A model generated the notes under the pieces. That model searched no databases. It was not told where the DNA came from and worked only from the letters and a program-made list of their open reading frames with translations. A stretch of DNA of 64,000 nt from Paraburkholderia ribeironis (GTDB lineage: Bacteria; Pseudomonadota; Gammaproteobacteria; Burkholderiales; Burkholderiaceae), in contig NZ_CYGX02000095.1 in NCBI RefSeq assembly GCF_900019265.1, forward strand, positions 1-64,000, written 5' to 3'. A program made the translations under genes and the position numbers. Below, in pieces: positions 15,521 through 23,902 of this stretch (positions are counted from its first letter, which is position 1; each line of letters starts with the position of its first letter).

Positions 15521-16032
15521 TTAGTGCGGACAAGCCAATCCGAACGCCTCAAGTTCGCCCGTTCAATTCAGCCCTAGAGTACGGGTTCCGGACGCTGTTC
15601 ATCCTGAACGCTGCGGGCGGTCATGCAATGGACCTCCAGCGACTTGTATCCTACGACTACCTGCTCGTCCACTCCGGTGACGTGGATGATGGCCCAGCCA
15701 GCTTGCATCCGGCGATGCCCCATCGAGGCACGGAGCTGCTCGTGAAGCGCAATGTCATCCATGCTGGGCTGACCCAGATGCTGGCGAAGGAATTGATTCA
15801 AATCGTCTTTGCCCCACAAGGCTTCCTGTACCGAGCTACCGATATGACGGCCGCGTTCATCAAGCTGCTGAAATCAGCCTACGCGCATGAGTTGGGCGCG
15901 AGAGCGAACTGGATAGTCGACCGGTTTGGTCGTTACACCGACCAGGAGCTCGAGGCTTTCATGGCGCAAAACGTGGGACGATGGGGCACAGAATTCGACC
16001 GCCTCACCGCCGTTGATTTACTGGAACTTTGA
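15517..16032 (+). CDS. ABC-3C system middle component
   Basis: 171 residues. Size, position and helical content (FNSALEYGFRTLFILNA, DLQRLVSYDYLLVHSGD, TDMTAAFIKLLKSAYAHEL) match the middle component that bridges effector and ATPase in ABC-three-component systems. The ATG at 15517 overlaps the stop of the upstream gene (ATGA), indicating translational coupling. Its own stop is followed 2 nt later by the start of the ATPase gene. No catalytic residues are expected in this family. Confidence 0.82.
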   Translation: MISADKPIRTPQVRPFNSALEYGFRTLFILNAAGGHAMDLQRLVSYDYLLVHSGDVDDGPASLHPAMPHRGTELLVKRNVIHAGLTQMLAKELIQIVFAPQGFLYRATDMTAAFIKLLKSAYAHELGARANWIVDRFGRYTDQELEAFMAQNVGRWGTEFDRLTAVDLLEL

Positions 16033-16034
16033 CT

Positions 16035-17882
16035 ATGCTTCAAATCAGAAAGATTCTGCTCAGGGGAGCTGGGCTGGAAGACGCCGTCGTCCAGTTCTAC
16101 AGCGGCGCCAATGTGCTCGCGGGCGAGTCTGACACTGGGAAAAGCTTTCTCCTGGAATGCATCAACTTCATCCTTGGAGCGGATAAGCTGAAGCATGTTG
16201 AGGAAGCGGTGCATTACACCCACCTCGTCGTCGAATTCGTCAATTCCAAGGATGAGACCATCACATTGGTGCGCCCGACAGATGGGGGCAATCTGATGGT
16301 GTATAGGGTACCCATTGAAGATATTTCAGGAAACGGCGAGGTGATAGCGCCGACCCGAAAAGGCACGAGCAAAGGCCCCGACGTCACGTCGGTCTTGCTG
16401 CCGTTTGCGGGCATCAAGGAAGCTCGCCTTCGGAAGAACGTCGGTGGCGAAACTCAACGCTTTACTATCCGCACGATTGAACCGCTATTCCTAATCGACG
16501 AAGTCTCTGTCATCGACCAACACTCCCCGGTAACGGGGAAGCCCGGATTCGGCGATACGGCCCGGAAGCGCGCCATCTCATACGTCCTGACTGGGATTGA
16601 CGATGAAAGCGTGGCCGCCGGTGAAAAGAACGAAATCGTGAAGGCGCGACTGAAGGCACAGCTCGAACTTGTGGGCGAGATGTTGCAACCGTTGAACGAG
16701 CGCTTCGCACTGCCAAGAGAGTTGAATGTCTCGACAGATGATACAGAGCTAGACTCGTTGATTGGTAGCCTGACCGACGAGCTAGAGGGTCTCGCTACCG
16801 CTCGGGATGAAGCCCTGGAAAAATCGCAAGAAGCAACTCGAAATATCCTGAAAGCCGATTCGCAACTGCTCGGCATCCGTGAACTGCTTTCGAGGTATCA
16901 ACTGCTGGACGAACGGTACACCTCTGACTTGGACCGGCTGGACTTCATTTCTGAAAGCTCTTTTTATTTCGAAGCGCTCCAGGAAGTCCCCTGCCCAGTA
17001 TGTGACCAGATAATGGCACCGGGTCACTCGCACAGTCCGGATTCCGCCGCTCGACCAATCCGAGAGTCTGCAGTGGCCGAAGCTGCAAAAATCCACGCAC
17101 ATCGAACCGACTTAGCGGCGGCAATTCGCGACCTCAAGGCTCGACAAGGAGTCGTCGAATTTGACAAAATGATTTTCGATTTCGACCTCGATGTGTTGAA
17201 CGCAGAGTTGAATCGCACTTTGGCCCCACGTTTGGAGTTCACTACTGAGCGCCTCGAGCAACTCATGAGTCGACACACTGAACGTGAGACTACGCGAGTC
17301 GAGCGAGAACGTTGGCAAAGTTTGGTCAAACGCCAAAACGACATTAATTCGGCTCTCGCCGAGAGTGGCGCGTCGAAGAAAAATTGGTCCGGCATTCCTC
17401 CCAAAGAACTCGGGGAATTTTGCGCTGAGATTCAAGCTGTGTTGGTCGAGTGGGCGTGGAAAGGAACTCCACATGTCCAATTCGATGAAAAGGCATACGA
17501 CATCGTTGTGGATGGGAAACCGCGTCAGTCCTCGGGCAAAGGCGTCCGGGCAATACTGTACGCCGCCTTTGCAATTGGGCTACTCCGATACTGCGCAAAA
17601 AACAACCGCCCACACCCCGGCGTAATCGTCATCGACTCACCACTTACGAGCTACAAGAGTAAAAAGAGCGAAACTGTAAAAGGGGAAAATGGACAGATTG
17701 ACGCGGGCATTGAAGCGGCATTCTGGAAGTCGCTGGCCAATACCTCAAAAGACATCCAAATTATAGTGATAGAAAACAAAGAACCTCCCAGCGAAATCGC
17801 CGAGGAAGTTCATTATCAGTGGTTTGCAGGCGAAAACGCGAAAGCAGATGACCGCGCTGGATTTATTCCGACGAAATCCTAG
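16035..17882 (+). CDS. ABC-3C system ATPase, Rad50/SMC-like (DUF3732-type)
   Basis: 615 residues. Split ABC ATPase: Walker A GESDTGKS (about 30-37) at the N-terminus; signature-like SSGKGVRAIL (about 495-505) and Walker B GVIVIDSPL (about 527-535) at the C-terminus. Between them is a coiled-coil region interrupted near residue 320 by a CPVC hook-like turn followed by a His-rich stretch, as in Rad50 zinc hooks. The ATG at 16035 lies 2 nt after the upstream stop; a TTG overlapping that stop (16029) is a less likely start. Together with the two upstream genes it forms a complete ABC-three-component conflict system, a class defined by comparative genomics. It is moderately AT-rich relative to the backbone. 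Confidence 0.9.
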   Translation: MLQIRKILLRGAGLEDAVVQFYSGANVLAGESDTGKSFLLECINFILGADKLKHVEEAVHYTHLVVEFVNSKDETITLVRPTDGGNLMVYRVPIEDISGNGEVIAPTRKGTSKGPDVTSVLLPFAGIKEARLRKNVGGETQRFTIRTIEPLFLIDEVSVIDQHSPVTGKPGFGDTARKRAISYVLTGIDDESVAAGEKNEIVKARLKAQLELVGEMLQPLNERFALPRELNVSTDDTELDSLIGSLTDELEGLATARDEALEKSQEATRNILKADSQLLGIRELLSRYQLLDERYTSDLDRLDFISESSFYFEALQEVPCPVCDQIMAPGHSHSPDSAARPIRESAVAEAAKIHAHRTDLAAAIRDLKARQGVVEFDKMIFDFDLDVLNAELNRTLAPRLEFTTERLEQLMSRHTERETTRVERERWQSLVKRQNDINSALAESGASKKNWSGIPPKELGEFCAEIQAVLVEWAWKGTPHVQFDEKAYDIVVDGKPRQSSGKGVRAILYAAFAIGLLRYCAKNNRPHPGVIVIDSPLTSYKSKKSETVKGENGQIDAGIEAAFWKSLANTSKDIQIIVIENKEPPSEIAEEVHYQWFAGENAKADDRAGFIPTKS

Positions 17883-17985
17883 TAGACAAGCTGATACTTC
17901 TATACCGCATCTGGCGTCGAAATGGAGGAGCAAAATCTGACGCTTGATGCGACATGATTCGACCTTGTGAAGCATGGCGCCGTTT

Positions 17986-18246
17986 TCACTCACGCCGGAT
18001 AATTTTTTTTATTTCGGAGAGGCGCTGCCGGGCTTCCTCTCTCGGAGTAATGACGACAATCTCCGGAATCGTCACACCGAGCACCTTTGCTAGATTGGAT
18101 ACGTATGGGCGAGTGCGGCCGGCAAGTTTTTGGCGCGCGTTAGCAACCCGCGTTTCGCCACACGTCTGGATCAAATAAGCATACCCACGGAGGTCGCGGT
18201 CGGATTCGATAATAACGTCAGCAATGGAAGGGGTAGGCTCTTCCAT
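17986..18246 (-). CDS. Small unknown protein beside the ABC-3C operon
   Basis: 86 residues, highly charged. It includes ETRVANARQKLAGRTRPYVSNLAKVLGVTIPEIV, which reads like a helix-turn-helix-like segment, and a basic C-terminus (REEARQRLSEIKKIIRRE). A strong GGAGGTG lies at good spacing before the ATG. It is convergent with the ABC-3C ATPase gene. Similar short proteins occur on plasmids and islands, but I do not recognise a function; DNA binding is a guess. Confidence 0.65.
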   Translation of the reverse strand: MEEPTPSIADVIIESDRDLRGYAYLIQTCGETRVANARQKLAGRTRPYVSNLAKVLGVTIPEIVVITPREEARQRLSEIKKIIRRE

Positions 18247-18442
18247 CGCTGCACCTCCGCAATCGGCTTTAGGTTGAATTTACAGTAGGACCTAAATCGA
18301 TAAATCCAAATTTATTTTTAGCGGATTGTGCTATCTTTTCCGCGCCCCTCCCCCAGACCCCCACCCCGGTTTCGGGCATGCTTGCCCTCAACCAAAAGCG
18401 GCTCGGCTCCCTGCGGGTCGCCTTCGAAACCTTAGAGAGTCA

Positions 18443-19399
18443 ATGCACGTAAACCCTACTCGGTCACAAACGGCTGCTTTTCGGGATACGACATATGTGT
18501 TCGATTGGGCATGGGCCGACGCATACAAACGCAACGGTCTGCCGTATTACCCGAAGCTGCTGTGCGCGGTGCCGTTCACACCGGTGCAAGGCAACCGCCT
18601 GCTGGCGGTGGGCGCGCATGCGTTGCGGCATCTGGCTGCGACGCTGATGGCGTTTGCCGAGCAAGCCGATGTGTCGTCGCTGCATGTGCTGTTTCCGACG
18701 CAGACCGAAGCGGATGCGCTGACCGGTCTCGGCATGATGCAGCGAGAGGGCGTGCAGTTCCACTGGCTCAACGACGGCTATCGCGACTTCGACGATTTCC
18801 TCTCGACGCTCGAACAGAAGAAGCGCAAGAACATTCGCGCCGAGCGTCGCAAGGTCCGCGAGGCCGGTGTGACGATGCGGCGGATTCGCGGCGAGGACAT
18901 CCAGGATGCCGACTGGCGCTTCTTCAGCAAGTGCTATCGGCAGACCTACCGCGAACATTTTTCGAGTCCGTATCTGAACCTGGATTTCTTTCGCATGATC
19001 GGCGCGTCGATGCCGGAGAATCTGATGCTCGTGATCGCCGACTACGAAGGCAAGCCGATCGCCAGTTCGCTGGTGGTGTATCAGCGTGACGCGCAAACCG
19101 GCGGCACCTTGTATGGCCGCTACTGGGGCGCGCTGGAACACGTGCCGTGCCTGCACTTCGAAACCGCGTACTACCAGCCGCTCGAATTCTGCATCGAGGA
19201 AAAACTCGGCGCGTTCGAAGGCGGCGCGCAAGGCGAGCACAAGATGGCGCGCGGGTTCCTGCCCACGGTGACGCGCTCCGCGCACTGGCTCGCGCATCCG
19301 GCGTTCGCCGATGCGGTCGGCCATTTCCTCGACAACGAAAAGCACAGCATCCACGCGTACGTGGACGAGCTGCGCGACCACAATCCGTTCAAAGGCTGA
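18443..19399 (+). pseudogene. 5'-truncated DUF482/FemAB-like GNAT acyltransferase
   Basis: 318 codons from the ATG at 18443, but homology to the DUF482 (peptidogalycan biosynthesis-type, GNAT-fold) family starts only at YVFDWAWADAYKRNG, about base 18,493. Intact Burkholderia homologues run to roughly 385-400 residues and have about 90-100 residues before that point. The roughly 18 codons preceding it here do not resemble the family. The rest is intact: HWLNDGYRDFDDFLSTL, KRKNIRAERRKVREAG, GRYWGALEHVPCLHFE, and a normal stop. I infer that the island replaced or displaced the 5' end, making this the right border. The remnant might still be translated, but is unlikely to be functional. Confidence 0.75.
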
Positions 19400-19408
19400 A
19401 GCGCATCC

Positions 19409-19717
19409 ATGGCGTGGTTTCTTTATTTGCTCGAATGCTCGGACGGCAGCGTCTACACCGGCATTGCCACCGACGTGCAGGCGCGCTTCGACAAACACGT
19501 GAGCGGCGCGGGCGCGCGTTATACGCGCTCACGCAAACCGGTGCGCGTGCTGGCGTCGTTCGAGCTGACGGACCGGTCGAGCGCGTTGCGTGCGGAGTAT
19601 TGGGTCAAGCGGCTGTCGCCGATCGACAAGCGCGCGCTTGCCGCGGGCTCGCGCACGCTCGAATCGGTGCTGCCGGTGCCCGAGCCGTTGCTGGATGAAG
19701 GCGAAGAGGCGCAATGA
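19409..19717 (+). CDS. GIY-YIG nuclease-superfamily protein (YhbQ-like)
   Basis: 102 residues, a single GIY-YIG domain: FLYLLECSDGSVYTGIATD at residues 4-22 carries the two conserved tyrosines of the family, and ARYTRSRKPVRVL the following strand. Stand-alone proteins of this size form the YhbQ/URI group, whose exact substrate is unclear (structure-specific or non-specific DNA cleavage has been reported for some). The gene starts 9 nt after the stop of the truncated acyltransferase gene and was probably its operon partner. Confidence 0.9.
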   Translation: MAWFLYLLECSDGSVYTGIATDVQARFDKHVSGAGARYTRSRKPVRVLASFELTDRSSALRAEYWVKRLSPIDKRALAAGSRTLESVLPVPEPLLDEGEEAQ

Positions 19718-19767
19718 CAGATGGGCGCTTCGTGAGAGCGTGTTGAGTCACCCCACGCCCCTTCACA

Positions 19768-21861
19768 CTACCCCCGCACCTCCCGCATCCGCTCAGTCAG
19801 CAACCGATGCATCCGCGCGAGTTCACCCACCGCATCGGCCTCCAGCGACGTCAATCTGTCGCGTGCGGGAAGCTCGCGCTGAACCGGCTTTAACGTCCGG
19901 TTCAATGCCGCGTCGATATCGGCGCTCGTCGCCGCGACCCAGCCGGCGAGTTCGTCGTGCATGTCGCGCCAGGTCGCACTGAGGCGCAACTGGGTCGCGG
20001 TCCCGGCCATCCTGCGCAACAGACTCAGCACCGTCAGCGCCACGGTATCGACCATCGAGTCTTCGAGCTTTTCGAGGCGCATCCGGCCGATGGCCTCCTC
20101 GGCATTATTGCTGCCGAGGCCCGCGGCTCTACGCAAGCGCTCCATGTTCTTTTCGCTCGCACGCGGCGACGCCAGCGCAGCCAGCAGATACGCGAGATTG
20201 GCCCGCACCGCCTGCGTCAGGTAAGCGCGGTAGTCGATCTTCTCGCGCGTCGGCCACAAGCAGAACGTGGCCAGCAGCGCCAGCACGCAGCCGAGCACGT
20301 TGTTGCCGAGCCGCGTCAGCGCAAACGCTAATTCGTTGGCGCCCGGCGTCGCGAAGTCGGCGACCAGTACGAAGGTCGGCGTCAGGAACAGCACGAACAG
20401 GCTATAGCTGACGGGCCGCAGCGCCATCGTCGCGATCACCAGCGGAAACACCGCGAGGGCAATGCCGAGCGGCGAATCGATCGCGTAGCCGATCGCCGCC
20501 GCCAGCACCCCGCCGACGATACTGCCCGCGGCGCGTTCGATGCTGCGTGGCCAGGTTGCGCCAATCGACGGTTGCAGGATCAGCAGCGTCGCCATGGTCG
20601 CCCAGTAGCCGAACGGCAGCCCCAGCGCGCGAATCACCAGAAAGCCCGTGGTGGTCGTCACGCCGACGCGCGCCGCATGCCGCAAGCCGACCGACTGGCG
20701 CGACAGATTGGCTTTGAGCGTCGCCCATGCGCGCGTTGTCAGCCGGGCCGCGCTCGCGGTCCACGGTTCGGGGCGCGCATGGAGCGGCGCGAAATCGACC
20801 AGTTCGAAGTCGGACTTCAGCTTGACGGGTTCCATCAACGCGGTTTCGAGCCGTCCCGCGAGACGGCGCAAGCGCCGCTGCAGATCCGCCAGCCGCGCCC
20901 AGCGCGCTTCATTGGCCGCCACCCCGATGCCGCGCAGCAGCTCGCCGATCGCGCCCAGCAATCGGACTGCACGCTTGACGCGCCATGCGTCGTCGGGGAC
21001 TTTTTCGCTCGCGCCGGAAACCGCGATCAGATAGGCAAACAACGCTTCGCCATCGGTCAGCAAGGCGAGCAGCGTGTCGTAAGTCTGCCCTGCATCCGTT
21101 CGCGCTACGGGCACCCTCGCCAGCGCCGCCCGCGAGCGCTCCAGCGCGGCGCGAGCATCGGCGCGGAATTGCGCGGCATGCGTGGCCCACTCGCGCACGC
21201 TCGCGCGGTGCTCCAGCAGGCGGGCGCTGTCCAGCGCGACATCGGCGAGCCGCAGATACACGCCACGCAGCGACGACCGGCTCGCGCCGAACGGATGGAT
21301 GCGCCACACGGTCAGACTCAGCGCGACCGCAAACAGGCAGCCGGCCAGGTAGACCGCGAGAAACGCCATGCCGGCGCGCGGGTCGTGCATCGGCCGGTCG
21401 ACCATCACCACGCAGGCGGTCGCGGCGAGAATCATCACCTGCGAGGTGGCGGCGCCCCAGATGCGGCCGAACGCGCCGAGCGTCGTGAACACGAGAAGCG
21501 CCAGCGCCGCGTAGCCGGTCCCGGCTGCCGACGCGAACGCGGTGAGGCCGCCGCATACGGTCGACAGCAACGCGAAGCCCATCATCGACGCGAAGCGCGC
21601 ACGGTTGGAACCCGCCGCGTCGGCCAGACAGGTCCAGAAAGCGCCGATCGCGGCCCACGCGAAGCTCGGATCGTGCAGCACGTCACCCAGCGCGAGCATC
21701 GCCGTCGATGCGCACGCCGCCCTCAAGCCTTCGGACAGACTGGCCTCGCTCGTCGCGAACGACACCATCCATACCGGCCGCTTGCGGTAGATCGCGGTGG
21801 CGATCGTGTACAGCCAGCTCGACCAGCGTGGCGACGACGGGTGGGACTTGCGGTTCATCAT
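19768..21861 (-). CDS. FUSC-family inner-membrane transporter (aromatic-acid efflux type)
   Basis: About 697 residues. Two blocks of hydrophobic helices (roughly residues 50-190 and 400-530) are separated by a long soluble helical region and followed by a C-terminal cytoplasmic domain, the architecture of FUSC/YccS/AaeB proteins linked to export of fusaric and other aromatic acids. The second block includes the family-typical GYWATMATLLILQPSIGATW. The start is uncertain: an ATG at 21909 adds 16 residues, but the tandem ATGs at 21861/21858 lie downstream of TTTTGAGGAG, though at a long spacing. It is convergent with the GIY-YIG gene. Confidence 0.88.
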   Translation of the reverse strand: MMNRKSHPSSPRWSSWLYTIATAIYRKRPVWMVSFATSEASLSEGLRAACASTAMLALGDVLHDPSFAWAAIGAFWTCLADAAGSNRARFASMMGFALLSTVCGGLTAFASAAGTGYAALALLVFTTLGAFGRIWGAATSQVMILAATACVVMVDRPMHDPRAGMAFLAVYLAGCLFAVALSLTVWRIHPFGASRSSLRGVYLRLADVALDSARLLEHRASVREWATHAAQFRADARAALERSRAALARVPVARTDAGQTYDTLLALLTDGEALFAYLIAVSGASEKVPDDAWRVKRAVRLLGAIGELLRGIGVAANEARWARLADLQRRLRRLAGRLETALMEPVKLKSDFELVDFAPLHARPEPWTASAARLTTRAWATLKANLSRQSVGLRHAARVGVTTTTGFLVIRALGLPFGYWATMATLLILQPSIGATWPRSIERAAGSIVGGVLAAAIGYAIDSPLGIALAVFPLVIATMALRPVSYSLFVLFLTPTFVLVADFATPGANELAFALTRLGNNVLGCVLALLATFCLWPTREKIDYRAYLTQAVRANLAYLLAALASPRASEKNMERLRRAAGLGSNNAEEAIGRMRLEKLEDSMVDTVALTVLSLLRRMAGTATQLRLSATWRDMHDELAGWVAATSADIDAALNRTLKPVQRELPARDRLTSLEADAVGELARMHRLLTERMREVRG

Positions 21862-22164
21862 CCGGACGGTGGGCTCCTCAAAACGCGTGTGGGCGCGGCG
21901 TACGCGCATCGGTCCAGCCGGCGGTCACTGCTGCGATGGTGCGTACGACAGTGCGTACGACAGTGCGGCAGATGATAAGGGTTTATACCTAAATATAAAA
22001 ATGCCTTCGCTTCATCCATTCGATGCACGACGGCTATGCACGCCACGCGAAGAGGTCGACTGCCCACCCGTCGCGAAGTGAGTCGCGGGTACACCGGATG
22101 CATCGACGATGCCGGGATTGAAGCGGGGTGTTCCGCGTGCTGCACCGCTGGCGCCCCATCACAC

Positions 22165-22521
22165 TCACTGCTTCTGCAGTTTCATCACAGTGAGTGCGCC
22201 GTCCACTTCTTCCGCGACGAAGTCAATCTTGTCGCCGACCTTCACCTGGGACAGCATGGCCGGGTCCTTGACCTTGAACACCATCGTCATCGCTTCCATG
22301 CCGAGGTTTTCGAGGGGACCATGCTTGATGGTCAGCTTACCGGCGGCGGCATCCACTTTCTTCACCTCACCGTGCGACATGTGCGACATGCCGTTCTTCG
22401 CGTCTGCACCTTGTTGCGGGCCGCCTGTCATGTCCATGTTGCCCATATCGCCGGCTGCGTCGGCGGTTGCCGAAACGGTCACAGCACTAACCATCACAAT
22501 CAAAGCCATCAGGTTCTTCAT
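22165..22521 (-). CDS. CusF-like periplasmic copper chaperone
   Basis: 118 residues with a cleavable signal peptide (residues about 1-24, ending near ADAAGD), a Met-rich segment (MGNMDMTGG) and a CusF OB-fold domain (GEVKKVDAAAGKLTIKHGP to VTVMKLQ region). Aligned to E. coli CusF, the metal-site His (HGP) and both Met residues (MTM) are kept, but the Trp that stacks on Cu(I) is Met here. The ATG at 22521 has a GGAGAG site; an upstream-extended frame to 22620 was rejected. Last gene of the copper operon. It likely carries Cu(I) in the periplasm to the oxidase or efflux partner. Confidence 0.88.
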   Translation of the reverse strand: MKNLMALIVMVSAVTVSATADAAGDMGNMDMTGGPQQGADAKNGMSHMSHGEVKKVDAAAGKLTIKHGPLENLGMEAMTMVFKVKDPAMLSQVKVGDKIDFVAEEVDGALTVMKLQKQ

Positions 22522-22600
22522 CAGGTTCTCTCCAAAGCCCAAGTGACAAAAACAAAGTGACAAAAATCTGGCCGGGCGAATGGCCCGGCTCCCAGCGCAA

Positions 22601-23902
22601 TCAGCTATCCGGCAGTTCACCGGTGTACTCGTACGCCACGGTCCCCTTCGGGTGTCTGAACCAGCCCGGGTCGCGGTAGTCGTTGCGGCCGAGTCCCTCG
22701 CGCACCTTCACGACGCTAAACATGCCGCCCATTTCGAGCGCGCCGAACGGCCCGGTTCCCGTCATCATCGGCAGCGTGTTGTCCGGTAGCGGCATTTCCA
22801 TGTCGCCCATCGAACCGCCTGTGCTGCCCATTGCCATGTAGTCCGGAATGAGTTTGTTGATGCGCATCGCGAGGTCTTTCTGCGGCACGCCGATCAGATT
22901 CGGCACCTGATGACCCATCGCATTCATCGTGTGATGCGACTTGTGGCAGTGAAACGCCCAGTCGCCCGGACGGTTTGCCGTGAACTCGATGGCCCGCATC
23001 TGACCGACCGCGACATCGGCAGTCACTTCCGGCCAGCGTGCCGAAGGGGGAATCCATCCACCGTCGGTTCCTGCCACCTCGAAGCTGTACCCATGCAGAT
23101 GGATGGGGTGATTGGTCATCGTCAGGTTGCCGAAGCGGATGCGGACCCGGTCACCGGCGCGCACGGGCAGCGGGTCGATGCCCGGAAAGACCCGGGCATT
23201 CCATGCCCACATGTTGAAGTCGGTCATTTCGTTGACGCGCGGCGTGAAGCTGCCAGGGTCGATGTCGTAGGCCGACATCAGGAACACGAAGTCGCGGTCC
23301 ACCGGCATGACGCTGCGCTCCCTCGGGTGGACGATGAACGTGCCCATCATGCCCATCGCCATCTGCACCATCTCGTCGGCATGCGGGTGATACATGAACG
23401 TGCCATGCTTCTCGAGCTGGAACTCATAGACGAACGTCTTGCCTGGCGGGATGTGCGGTTGCGTCAGCCCGCCCACGCCGTCCATCCCGGACGGCACCAG
23501 CATGCCGTGCCAGTGAACCGTGGTGTGTTCCGGCAGTCTGTTGGTCACGAAGATGCGGACCTTGTCGCCTTCGACCGCTTCGATGGTCGGGCCAGGCGCC
23601 TGGCCGTTGTATCCCCAGAGATTCGCTTTCATGCCCGGCGCCATTTCGCGGACCACAGGCTCGGCGATCAGATGAAATTCCTTCCAGCCGTTCTTCATGC
23701 GCCACGGCAGAGTCCAGCCATTGAGCGTTGCCACGGGTGTATAGGGGCGGCCATTGGGGGGGACGAGCGGCGCCTGGGTGCCGGTCTTATCCATGCTTGG
23801 CGCTTCTGGAAGTGACGCTGCGCCAGCCTTGCTGACCAACGCCGCGCCGAGGAGCGCAGCACCCGAGCCGCCGAGGAAACTTCGACGTGAGACCATGTTC
23901 AT
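22601..23902 (-). CDS. Multicopper oxidase, Tat-exported, copper resistance
   Basis: 433 residues. A twin-arginine signal (SRRSFLGG, residues 5-12) directs it to the periplasm. All copper ligand motifs are visible: TVHWHG, MYHPHADE, NHPIHLHG and FHCHKSHHTMNAMG. Met-rich segments (MVQMAMGMMG and the MGDMEMP region near the C-terminus) resemble those of copper-tolerance oxidases such as CopA/PcoA and CueO, which oxidise Cu(I). The start overlaps the stop of the upstream TolC-family gene by 4 nt, so translation is probably coupled. Confidence 0.93.
   Translation of the reverse strand: MNMVSRRSFLGGSGAALLGAALVSKAGAASLPEAPSMDKTGTQAPLVPPNGRPYTPVATLNGWTLPWRMKNGWKEFHLIAEPVVREMAPGMKANLWGYNGQAPGPTIEAVEGDKVRIFVTNRLPEHTTVHWHGMLVPSGMDGVGGLTQPHIPPGKTFVYEFQLEKHGTFMYHPHADEMVQMAMGMMGTFIVHPRERSVMPVDRDFVFLMSAYDIDPGSFTPRVNEMTDFNMWAWNARVFPGIDPLPVRAGDRVRIRFGNLTMTNHPIHLHGYSFEVAGTDGGWIPPSARWPEVTADVAVGQMRAIEFTANRPGDWAFHCHKSHHTMNAMGHQVPNLIGVPQKDLAMRINKLIPDYMAMGSTGGSMGDMEMPLPDNTLPMMTGTGPFGALEMGGMFSVVKVREGLGRNDYRDPGWFRHPKGTVAYEYTGELPDS

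Noticed and set aside
20572..21975. 467-codon plus-strand frame
   Set aside because: Antisense to the FUSC transporter; no coherent protein features.
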